Source: Spirosoma endophyticum
GTDB taxonomy: Bacteria > Bacteroidota > Bacteroidia > Cytophagales > Spirosomataceae
DNA: 64,000 bases
Direction: 5' to 3'
Assembly (NCBI RefSeq): GCF_900112365.1
Contig: NZ_FOLQ01000001.1
Coordinates: forward strand, 1,178,001-1,242,000
Under the pieces are notes generated by a model. It was not told where the DNA came from. It saw nothing but the letters and a program-made list of their open reading frames with translations, and searched no databases. This document shows positions 9,283-16,520 of this stretch, piece after piece. A program made the translations under genes and the position numbers. How positions within the stretch are numbered: position 1 is the first letter of the stretch; the number at the start of each line of letters is the position of its first letter.

Positions 9283-10461
9283 TTACTTCACCAACTCCTT
9301 CTGATACAGGCCGGCCAACGTAGCAACCGCATAGTCTATTTCTTCCATGGTGTTGTATTTGCCAAACGAAAACCGAACGTAGCCACGATCCGCATCAAGT
9401 CCGGGCAGAGCGCCCAGTACGTGCGAACCAATATTTGAGCCACTCGAACAGGCCGACCCACCCGACGCCGAAATCCGGGCAATATCCAAACTAAACAAGA
9501 GCATGTCGCTCATGTCAGAGGCTGGCAGGCTAACATTCAGAACCGTATATAAACTATTTTCAACATCGGCCGAGTCGCCATTGAACTGAACGTCCGGCAT
9601 ATTGGCACGCAGTTGCTCAATCATTCGACGCTTGAGCCCCATGATGTGCTGACGGTGTTCATCCATCTCGCGGTAGGCAATCTCTAGTGCCTTCGCCAAT
9701 CCGACAATGCCATACACGTTTTCGGTGCCGCCCCGCATGTTACGTTCCTGCGCCCCACCATGCATAAATGGATGAATTTTTACCTGTTCGGCATTGACAT
9801 ACAGGAAACCAACGCCTTTGGGCCCATGAAATTTATGCCCCGAACCCACGATAAAATCGACAGGTAACTGTTGTAGATCGTGCTGAAAATGGCCCATTGT
9901 CTGCACCGTATCAGAATGAAAAACAGCGTCGTAGCTCCGGCACAACTCCCCTACCCGATTTAAATTCAGCATGTTGCCAATCTCATTGTTGCCATGCATC
10001 AGCGACACCAGCGAGCGCCCCTGACCAACCGTCTTGTTCTGACGCAGTACCTCTTCCAGATGGGCCAGATCAATGTGGCCTTTTTCGTCTATATTGACCA
10101 GACTTAACTGGATAATGCCCTGCTTTTCGAGATGCTGAAGTGTATGCAAAACCGCATGGTGCTCCAGTGGCGACGTAATGGCGTGTTTGAGTCCATATGT
10201 TTCAATGCTGCTCCGAATGGCCGTATTATCGGCTTCGGTACCACCCGACATAAAGAAAATCTCAGCCGGAGATGTATTGAGTAAAGAGGCTACCGTTTTG
10301 CGCGCTTTTTCGATGGCCGAACGTACCGCACGGCCGTGGCTGTGAATGGAAGACGGGTTACCAAATTGCTCGGTCATTAGTGGCAACATAGCGTCCAGCA
10401 CTTCAGGATCGAGTTTGGTGGTAGCGGCATTATCGAGGTAAACGGCGGCAGAACGTGTCAT
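9283..10461 (-). CDS. Cysteine desulfurase (IscS/NifS family)
   Basis: This PLP enzyme takes sulfur from L-cysteine for Fe-S clusters and tRNA thiolation. The product is 392 residues, normal for the family. It starts near AAVYLDNAATTK, has the PLP lysine in GSGHKFHGPKG (about residue 205) and the sulfur-accepting cysteine in GGSACSSGS (about residue 335), as in IscS-type enzymes. An upstream in-frame start at 10524 was rejected: the ATG at 10461 fits the family's N-terminus, and a TAnnTTTG element (10484-10491, minus strand) lies between the two. No iscU or other Fe-S assembly gene is adjacent. Confidence 0.93.
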   Translation of the reverse strand: MTRSAAVYLDNAATTKLDPEVLDAMLPLMTEQFGNPSSIHSHGRAVRSAIEKARKTVASLLNTSPAEIFFMSGGTEADNTAIRSSIETYGLKHAITSPLEHHAVLHTLQHLEKQGIIQLSLVNIDEKGHIDLAHLEEVLRQNKTVGQGRSLVSLMHGNNEIGNMLNLNRVGELCRSYDAVFHSDTVQTMGHFQHDLQQLPVDFIVGSGHKFHGPKGVGFLYVNAEQVKIHPFMHGGAQERNMRGGTENVYGIVGLAKALEIAYREMDEHRQHIMGLKRRMIEQLRANMPDVQFNGDSADVENSLYTVLNVSLPASDMSDMLLFSLDIARISASGGSACSSGSNIGSHVLGALPGLDADRGYVRFSFGKYNTMEEIDYAVATLAGLYQKELVK

Positions 10462-10483
10462 CAGTAGTCTGTGAATTAGTTGA

Positions 10484-10491
10484 CAAAGGTA
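10484..10491 (-). promoter_or_regulatory. -7 promoter element of the cysteine desulfurase gene
   Basis: On the minus strand this reads TACCTTTG, an exact match to the Bacteroidota -7 consensus TAnnTTTG, 22 bp before the ATG at 10461. No clear -33 TTG is seen at the usual distance. Confidence 0.5.
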
Positions 10492-10552
10492 CGGTGAATG
10501 GTTTAATGATGAAACACAATGCAAATTCGTGGCGTTCCTCTCCTACTACGAC

Positions 10553-10560
10553 TAATTTTG
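10553..10560 (+). promoter_or_regulatory. -7 promoter element directly before the MscS gene
   Basis: TAATTTTG matches the Bacteroidota -7 consensus exactly and ends only four bases before the ATG at 10565. Transcription would start at or just past the start codon, so the mRNA would be leaderless or a later start is used. Confidence 0.45.
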
Positions 10561-10564
10561 CCCA

Positions 10565-11434
10565 ATGAATTTCTCCCAGGCCGCAGGCCTTATTTACGCC
10601 GAATTATCCATCTGGATTCGCCTTGCGATACGTTACATACCCAAGATAGCCGTCGCATTATTGCTGCTGGTTTTCTTTACGTTCCTGTCGAGATGGGTAA
10701 GCCGGTGGATGATTCGGGGGCTGGAACGGGTCAGTAGCAATATCTCGCTCATCAACCTGACAGCCGCACTGATTCGGGTACTCGTTGTGGCCGTTGGGTT
10801 ATTTGTGGCGCTGGGCGTCCTGGGTCTTGACAAGACGGTTACGTCCTTGCTGGCGGGGGCTGGCGTTATTGCGCTGGCGGTGGGGTTCGCCTTTCAGGAT
10901 CTGACCACCAATTTTATTTCGGGAGCCATGATCGCGCTGGCCCGACCCATTCAGGTGGGCGACACCGTCGAAACGAATGGTTATACCGGCAAAGTGCTGG
11001 ATATCAAACTACGGTCCATCGTCATCGATAACGGGCAGGGGCAAACGGTCGAAATTCCCAGCAAAGATGTATTCCAGAAACCGATCACGAATTACTCGCG
11101 CATCGGCCAGCGACGTATTGAAGTGGCGGCTGGTATTTCATATCTGGATGATTTAGTAATAGCCCAGCGCGTGGCTGTAGAGGCAATTACTAACCTGCCG
11201 TTTGTGTTAAACCAGCCTGCCGTCGATTTTCACTATCGCAATTTTGGTGATGCGAACATTCAGTTTGTGCTCTGGTTCTGGATTAAGCCTAACACCAGCC
11301 CGCAAACAGCGCTAAGCGAAGCCATAATTGCCATCAAAGAAGCCTTCGATGATAACCACATTCTGATTGTCTTTGCGGCCCAAACGTTCGATCTGAAGCA
11401 GAAAATAGCCGTTAGTCAGACTGATAATCAGTAA
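10565..11434 (+). CDS. Small-conductance mechanosensitive channel (MscS family)
   Basis: The 289-residue membrane protein has three hydrophobic helices (about 15-45, 62-85 and the pore helix near 95-125). The beta domain signature VGDTVETNGYTGKVLDIKLR follows, then the alpha/beta C-terminal vestibule. The pore helix is Gly/Ala rich (LLAGAGVIALAVGFAFQD), as in MscS. MscS channels open on membrane tension and release osmolytes. The length is typical of the minimal E. coli-type channel. The upstream gene is divergent, with about 100 bp between the two ATGs that carries both promoters. Confidence 0.93.
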   Translation: MNFSQAAGLIYAELSIWIRLAIRYIPKIAVALLLLVFFTFLSRWVSRWMIRGLERVSSNISLINLTAALIRVLVVAVGLFVALGVLGLDKTVTSLLAGAGVIALAVGFAFQDLTTNFISGAMIALARPIQVGDTVETNGYTGKVLDIKLRSIVIDNGQGQTVEIPSKDVFQKPITNYSRIGQRRIEVAAGISYLDDLVIAQRVAVEAITNLPFVLNQPAVDFHYRNFGDANIQFVLWFWIKPNTSPQTALSEAIIAIKEAFDDNHILIVFAAQTFDLKQKIAVSQTDNQ

Positions 11435-11584
11435 TTTTTTATTAACCACAGCGCCACAAAGAACACATTGTTCAATACCGAAAAGAAAAATCAACGCACC
11501 TGGTTGGACCAGAAAAGATGTGCTTTCCACAAACATTTGAAATCCTGATCAACTTTTAATTGCAGATGAATAAATATGATTATC

Positions 11585-11602
11585 TTGACATAAAGTTGTC
11601 AA
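11585..11602. promoter_or_regulatory. Inverted repeat TTGACA-N6-TGTCAA
   Basis: A perfect 6-bp dyad with a 6-bp spacer lies 21 bp before the ATG at 11624. Position and symmetry suit a repressor operator. The TTGACA half also resembles a sigma-70 -35 box, though that is not the usual Bacteroidota promoter. Confidence 0.35.
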
Positions 11603-11623
11603 CTATCTAAGATATATACCGTT

Positions 11624-12223
11624 ATGAAACGTCTCTCAATTATCACAGCTACGTTGTTTTGCATTACAACAGTTTCATGGGCTCAACAAAAGCATCATAC
11701 TCATTACCCAAGTACGGTATATGTACCTACCACAACCGAGCCTACTATCGATTACAAATACCATGATGGGACCGCCTTCTTAACGAACGGAAGTTATTTA
11801 AAAGGACGCTTTCAATATAATGGTAGAAAAACCTTTATATATCGTGCCAGTAGTCAGGCAACGCGCCAACGAATAGGGTTTTCGATGATCAGGCGGATGG
11901 CGCTGGCCGGTTCCGATACGTTAGTGATGGATCGCACCGACTCCACCGTTTTTGAGCGCTTTGGCAACAAGTTGTATCGACAGTTGGCCAATGGCTCGAC
12001 TATGGTGCTGGACCGTGTATTTGCCGTTGATGAAGACCGCGGGCAAATAGGCCAGAAATTGTACGTACTGGATGAAGCGAGCAATATGTATAAATTTACA
12101 TCGCTTCAAAAGCTGAACAAGTGGTTCCATACCTTCCGGGAACGGTCGGGAAAACAACTGCCGGATGTTTACTTAAATCAGAGCGAGATTGTTAAAGCGG
12201 TTGCCAAACTCAATGATGAATAG
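11624..12223 (+). CDS. Exported protein of unknown function
   Basis: The 199-residue protein has a clear signal peptide (about 1-20, ending SWAQ). The mature part begins with a His/Tyr-rich stretch. Two short beta-rich segments follow (DGTAFLTNGSYLKGRF and later IRRMALAGSDTLVMDRTDS), and the end is helical and charged. This resembles many Bacteroidota exported proteins with a GSYLKGRF-like element, but I recognise no named family. It stands alone, with a dyad upstream and a strong hairpin downstream. Confidence 0.65.
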   Translation: MKRLSIITATLFCITTVSWAQQKHHTHYPSTVYVPTTTEPTIDYKYHDGTAFLTNGSYLKGRFQYNGRKTFIYRASSQATRQRIGFSMIRRMALAGSDTLVMDRTDSTVFERFGNKLYRQLANGSTMVLDRVFAVDEDRGQIGQKLYVLDEASNMYKFTSLQKLNKWFHTFRERSGKQLPDVYLNQSEIVKAVAKLNDE

Positions 12224-12232
12224 CCTGTGAAA

Positions 12233-12268
12233 AAAGAAATGCCCACCAATCCTGGTGAGCATTTCTTT
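12233..12268. terminator. Bidirectional terminator between converging genes
   Basis: The arms AAAGAAATGC (12233-12242) and GCATTTCTTT (12259-12268) enclose an inner CACCA/TGGTG pairing. A/T runs on both sides let it end transcription of the exported protein (+) and of the TPR gene (-). Confidence 0.85.
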
Positions 12269-12288
12269 TGACTGAAGTTCGTATTTGG

Positions 12289-13692
12289 TTATTCCTTTTT
12301 ATACTGCTGAATAATCTTGTACAATGCCTTTTGTTTTTCCAATTCCGGAAAGAATTCAAACAGTTGAACGTGTGCATCATAGTCGAGCGACAGGGCCGCT
12401 TCCAATTGAATCAGCGACTCGCGATAATGACCCGCGTGAATCAGGTAAATGGCTGACCGATAGTACAAGTCAGCCTCTTCCGGCATATCGTTAATGCCCG
12501 ACTGAATAATGTCATTTGCCCGCAGGAAATCGCCCTGATCAAACGGCACCAGCGACCACGTCAAATACACATCCGGGTTTTCAGCATCTACTTCGGCGGC
12601 TTTCTCGAATGCTTCTACACTCGACAGTACGTTCCCGATTTTGTATTCGGTTTCGGCAACGGCCAGGTAATATTCACCGTTCTGGTCGTTGAGTTTAACG
12701 GCTTTCTGTAGAAATGGCAGAGCTTCATACCACTTGCCCGATTCGCTCAAACAAACACCGATACCATACCAGGCTTCATCCCACATGTTATCCAGTTTGA
12801 TGGCCTCGCGGTATTCTTTGATGGCTTCGGGCAGACGGTCCTGTTTTTCCAGACTGGCGCCAAGATGACAAAACGTATCAGCAGTCGCTTCTTCATATTT
12901 CAGCGTCTCGCGATAGCAGCTTTCCGCCTTCTCAAACAACCCCAGATTCATGTAGGTATTGCCCAAATTGAAATGTGCCGAAGCAAAATCACTCTTGATA
13001 ATAACGGCATAATCGTAGGCTTCGGCCGCTTCGGCGTAGCGCGCTAGCTTGCTGTAGGCGATACCAATGTTATACCAGGCATTATAGGAATACGGGTCCG
13101 TATCGATCAGTTGCTGGTAGTAGGAAAGGCTGTTTTCCAGTTCGCCCGTTACGTCCAGGCAGAAAGCCAGCTCATACAGAGCATTTTCGTTGTTAATGTT
13201 TAAGGCAATTGATTTTTTATACTGCGTAATGGCCTCGTCGTATTTGCCCCAGTTCTGATAACTCTGGCCCAACTGAAACAGAATATCGTCCTTCTCTTCG
13301 GCGCGGTCGAGAAGCTCCTCCAGCACCTGAATGGATTCTTCATAGCGACCAGCCATGTTCAATACCGATCCCTGCATAAAGGGCACATCAAGATCACCGG
13401 GGTTAAAGAGTGATGCCCGTTCAAGAAACTCCAGCGACTCGTCGAACCGCTGAAAATTTGCCAGAATCTGGGCTTTGTCGAGCATTAATTCTAACGCATA
13501 CGGAAAGTTTTCCAGACCGGATTCGGCGGCTTTAAACGCCTTGTCTAAATCGCCCTTATTGAGATAATGCTCAACCATCTGCTCATAGACGTCCAGATCG
13601 AAAAAATGACTTTGTTGCTGATCCAGCATTTGCTCAAAACGCCGGATGGATTCTTTAATATCGCCTTCTCGTTCTTCGAACTCTTGCTCCAT
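12289..13692 (-). CDS. Tetratricopeptide-repeat protein
   Basis: The 467-residue protein consists almost wholly of TPR units (about twelve), for example YNIGIAYSKLARYAEAAEAY and HFNLGNTYMNLGLFEKAESC. There is no signal peptide, so it is probably cytoplasmic. TPR arrays bind other proteins; the ligand cannot be told. The end EKQKALYKIIQQYKKE is charged and helical. It lies downstream of the NAD-dependent epimerase on the same strand, with a 114-bp spacer. Confidence 0.9.
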   Translation of the reverse strand: MEQEFEEREGDIKESIRRFEQMLDQQQSHFFDLDVYEQMVEHYLNKGDLDKAFKAAESGLENFPYALELMLDKAQILANFQRFDESLEFLERASLFNPGDLDVPFMQGSVLNMAGRYEESIQVLEELLDRAEEKDDILFQLGQSYQNWGKYDEAITQYKKSIALNINNENALYELAFCLDVTGELENSLSYYQQLIDTDPYSYNAWYNIGIAYSKLARYAEAAEAYDYAVIIKSDFASAHFNLGNTYMNLGLFEKAESCYRETLKYEEATADTFCHLGASLEKQDRLPEAIKEYREAIKLDNMWDEAWYGIGVCLSESGKWYEALPFLQKAVKLNDQNGEYYLAVAETEYKIGNVLSSVEAFEKAAEVDAENPDVYLTWSLVPFDQGDFLRANDIIQSGINDMPEEADLYYRSAIYLIHAGHYRESLIQLEAALSLDYDAHVQLFEFFPELEKQKALYKIIQQYKKE

Positions 13693-13806
13693 GCTAATGC
13701 CTTAAAAAATGTTAGGCGGATAGGGGCCGCGCCAATGGCGCGATTTATCCTTTGGCAGTGAAATATAAATCCAAAAAAGCGAAACTCCAACCCCAAAGCC
13801 GAAAAT

Positions 13807-14832
13807 TTACGCGCTCTTGGGGGAGGTCCTGAACGCGTCTGCCACACGTTGTAATGTCTCACTTAGCGGTCGGTACTGAAACCCAGCTATCTGCTTAATG
13901 TTTCCTCCGTCGTACTGATAAATCGAACTTGCCGACCGAGCCGTTTCACGGGTGATGAGTGGAGCTTTCCCTACTAACCACGCCCGAACGGCTTCCATCG
14001 GCCAGAGTAATCGAGTCAGTCCGGGCGAAATCCGCATCGTTGGCGGACGCTTGCCCAATACTGCCGCCACCTGTTCTAACAACGAATGGTAGGGAATGGT
14101 GCCCCCGTTCAGGATGTAGCGGCTGGCCGTAGTATCAGACTGCATCAACTGGACCAGTGCGTCGGTTACGTCGAGGACATCTACGTAGTTAATATAGCCA
14201 GCCGGATAAAATGGTTTTTCGTCGTACGCATATTTGATAAGTTGCAGACTACTACGGCTCCAGTCGCCCGCGCCCAGCACGATGGATGGATTAACCATTA
14301 CGGCGTTTAGACCCTCGGCCACCCCGCGCCAGACTTCCAGCTCAGCCCGATATTTGGTCTTGGCATAGGCGGAGTTATTTGGTGAATCCTCCCACTTCTG
14401 GTCTTCGTTGATAAGGATCGGCTCTTTAGACTTTCCTCCTTTTTCGACTGGTCGCCCGAGTGCAGCTACTGAACTAACATAACCCAATTTCCGCACTTCT
14501 GCTTTCAGGCAGACATTCACTACGTTGGCCGTGCCTTCTACATTGACACGTTCCATCAGATCACGGTCTTTCGGCACAAATGACACGATAGCAGCCGCGT
14601 GAATCACATCCATTCCGGGCTGAATAGCCGCTTCAAGCGAGGGAATATCCAGAATATCTCCTGGCATGAAGGTGATACGTTCGGCCACATCGGCCAGCAT
14701 ACCATACCCGTGTTGAGGCCGGTGCAGCACCGAAACCGAATGCCCATCGGCCAGATACCGTCGGGCAATGTGAGAACCAATAAAGCCGGTGCCTCCTGTA
14801 ATGAGGACCGGGTTACGTAATGATGAAGTCAT
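13807..14832 (-). CDS. NAD(P)-dependent epimerase/reductase (extended SDR)
   Basis: The 341-residue extended short-chain dehydrogenase carries the Rossmann motif GGTGFIG (residues 13-19) and the catalytic YxxxK as YAKTK. It resembles dihydroflavonol-4-reductase-like and hopanoid-associated sugar epimerases, acting on a nucleotide-sugar or carbonyl substrate that cannot be named. The start overlaps the end of the TOPRIM-like gene by 20 bp, so the two may be translationally coupled. The base composition returns here to that of the surrounding chromosome, unlike the two genes upstream. Confidence 0.88.
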   Translation of the reverse strand: MTSSLRNPVLITGGTGFIGSHIARRYLADGHSVSVLHRPQHGYGMLADVAERITFMPGDILDIPSLEAAIQPGMDVIHAAAIVSFVPKDRDLMERVNVEGTANVVNVCLKAEVRKLGYVSSVAALGRPVEKGGKSKEPILINEDQKWEDSPNNSAYAKTKYRAELEVWRGVAEGLNAVMVNPSIVLGAGDWSRSSLQLIKYAYDEKPFYPAGYINYVDVLDVTDALVQLMQSDTTASRYILNGGTIPYHSLLEQVAAVLGKRPPTMRISPGLTRLLWPMEAVRAWLVGKAPLITRETARSASSIYQYDGGNIKQIAGFQYRPLSETLQRVADAFRTSPKSA

Positions 14833-15328
14833 TCAGAATACGTTCGAGTGTGAGGAAGCCGGGGGCCTGACGAGTGTGTAGATCGGCCAGGAGACGGAGG
14901 TAGTTGGGATCGGTTTCGATAGTTGGAGATTTAGTCTGATTTCTCAATATTTTAACCATCGAAGAAAATCCATATATGTTTAAATCAACGCCTACTTGAT
15001 CGGCATTCCAAATGAGAAAACTTTCTGCGGCCTTATCAATAACTATGATATGTTGCTCTGTCGAGAAGTTGCTTCTTACTGTTACTCGGTTTTCCTGAGT
15101 AACAAGTTTGAAATCTTTAAAAAATCCTTTACAACGAATGTCTAAATCATCATCGTTATCGACCATACCTATAAATCGATACGCAGCCGCTTTAGATGAA
15201 AGCATTGTTTTTGCCACTTCCGGACAGCCTAAAATATGGATACTTTGCCGATGGTCAGGTATAAAGTGCCGAAGGAGTGCTGTGTCTGCATGGCATTCAG
15301 GCAAAAACTGGATATTACGTTCAGGCAT
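14813..15328 (-). CDS. TOPRIM-like protein, partner of the OLD-like ATPase
   Basis: I do not recognise this 171-residue family with certainty. The N-terminus FLPECHADTALLRHF looks like TOPRIM motif I, with Glu11 in the place of the catalytic glutamate. GMVDNDDD looks like the TOPRIM DxD motif (Asp57, Asp59). Later parts (IIVIDKAAESFLIWNADQVG) resemble the C-terminal parts of OLD-type nuclease domains. The start overlaps the end of the ATPase gene by 8 bp. In OLD/GajA proteins ATPase and TOPRIM nuclease are one chain, and in PARIS they are two proteins, so a two-subunit nuclease is likely (inference). The sequence is AT-richer than its neighbours. Confidence 0.6.
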   Translation of the reverse strand: MPERNIQFLPECHADTALLRHFIPDHRQSIHILGCPEVAKTMLSSKAAAYRFIGMVDNDDDLDIRCKGFFKDFKLVTQENRVTVRSNFSTEQHIIVIDKAAESFLIWNADQVGVDLNIYGFSSMVKILRNQTKSPTIETDPNYLRLLADLHTRQAPGFLTLERILNDFIIT

Positions 15329-16382
15329 TCGGTTCGTAACGGCTAAGGTTGTAGAACAGATCGATACCCAAGTCTTCAGCCTCCTGCAATTCTTCTGATG
15401 TTAATTTACGAACGCATGTTTGATAGTCTTTGTAATAAGTTATAAAGACAGTTAATTCTGCTTCGGCAAGCTCCCGAATGAGTGTTTGCAAAAGGTAAGG
15501 ACTGTGCGTCGAAACGAAAAACTGGTTTGTCTCACTGTATACAATTCGGTGAGCTAATGCCTTGACATATGGCGGAAATGAATGTACCTCCGGCTCTTCA
15601 AAAACTAGGATTGAGTTTTTGTTGGATTCTATGGCAGTGATGTAAAACATGAACCGCCGGAAGGTGTCGGCGATAGAGAAGTAAGGATATTGCCAGATAT
15701 ATGGCCCGTCTTTCTTTTGAAGAATGAACTTTTGCTCTTCATCGAATAAAACAAGTTCTAATTTCTGTTCTGTGAAAAGTTTAGCAAACTCATTCCATAA
15801 CTCTCTATTTCTTCTGACTACTTCATATAGGTTGGGGCCGTTTGGTGGCAATAAAAAATCTTGATATGGGTTTATGAATTCGGTTAGATTAGCAAAATCA
15901 TATTTTTTCACTTTTCTGAATTGCTCTCCGAAATTTTTCTCATCCTTAGGATTGGCTGACTTAGATATCTTACTTGGATACCCTTGCTCGTCAATAATTC
16001 GTGATTCTTTATTCCCTCCCACGATTAAATATTCCGTGGGACTTGTAGATACCTTTCCATTCACCTTTACGCTCATAGATGGTATAATACCAATATTTAT
16101 TTTTTGCAGATCCGTTGTTATTTCAATAGGTAGGTTTATATCGTTGTCTAAAAATAGATGCCTTAAATTACTATACCTGACAGCACCTCTCAAAAATTTA
16201 TCGGTATCATAACCCGCTCCTAACAACCCCAGCCCTTCCAGAATATTAGATTTCCCTACGTTTGGCTTGCCGATGAATACGTTCACGCGCTTGCAGTCGA
16301 GCCGCAGGTCTTTGATAGACTTGAAGTTTTTGATTTCGACCCAGTTGAGGAAATTATTCGTATTCGACGTAGTGTTCTCCAT
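15321..16382 (-). CDS. OLD-like AAA (AAA_15/AAA_21) ATPase
   Basis: The 353-residue ATPase has SMC/ABC-type motifs: WVEIKNFKSIKDL, Walker A GKPNVGKS (about residues 38-45), Walker B ILVFEEPEVHSF (about 260) and the switch histidine in STHSPYLL. This is the layout of OLD-family and defence ATPases. The ATG at 16382 is chosen over an in-frame start at 16418 because homology begins just after it. The stop overlaps the TOPRIM-like gene by 8 bp. Base composition is clearly AT-richer than metG and the epimerase on either side, which suggests transfer. Defence against phages is likely but not shown. Confidence 0.8.
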   Translation of the reverse strand: MENTTSNTNNFLNWVEIKNFKSIKDLRLDCKRVNVFIGKPNVGKSNILEGLGLLGAGYDTDKFLRGAVRYSNLRHLFLDNDINLPIEITTDLQKINIGIIPSMSVKVNGKVSTSPTEYLIVGGNKESRIIDEQGYPSKISKSANPKDEKNFGEQFRKVKKYDFANLTEFINPYQDFLLPPNGPNLYEVVRRNRELWNEFAKLFTEQKLELVLFDEEQKFILQKKDGPYIWQYPYFSIADTFRRFMFYITAIESNKNSILVFEEPEVHSFPPYVKALAHRIVYSETNQFFVSTHSPYLLQTLIRELAEAELTVFITYYKDYQTCVRKLTSEELQEAEDLGIDLFYNLSRYEPNA

Positions 16383-16436
16383 AGTAGCCTGGTTGTACTC
16401 TTTACGTAAACATAACAACGTTCGGCCCTGAATTGC

Positions 16437-16444
16437 TAATTTTG
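16437..16444 (+). promoter_or_regulatory. -7 promoter element upstream of metG
   Basis: TAATTTTG matches the Bacteroidota -7 consensus and lies 76 bp before the metG ATG. The leader that follows contains the inverted repeat at 16453-16507. Confidence 0.45.
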
Positions 16445-16452
16445 CGCAAATA

Positions 16453-16507
16453 AGTCGTCAGCCATCAGTCGGTAGCGTTTATACCTATTGACTGTCACCT
16501 GACGACT
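16453..16507. repeat. Inverted repeat in the metG leader
   Basis: AGTCGTCAG (16453-16461) pairs with CTGACGACT (16499-16507), and inner CAGTC/GACTG and TAG/CTA steps continue the stem. The same words recur at 39783-39853. It ends 13 bp before the ATG, so it could hide the ribosome entry site. Confidence 0.6.
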
Positions 16508-16520
16508 AACGACTACTGAA

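Noticed and set aside
15321..16418. Longer start of the OLD-like ATPase at 16418
   Set aside because: The first 12 residues (MLCLRKEYNQAT) have no counterpart in the fold. The ATG at 16382 fits better; the choice remains unproven.
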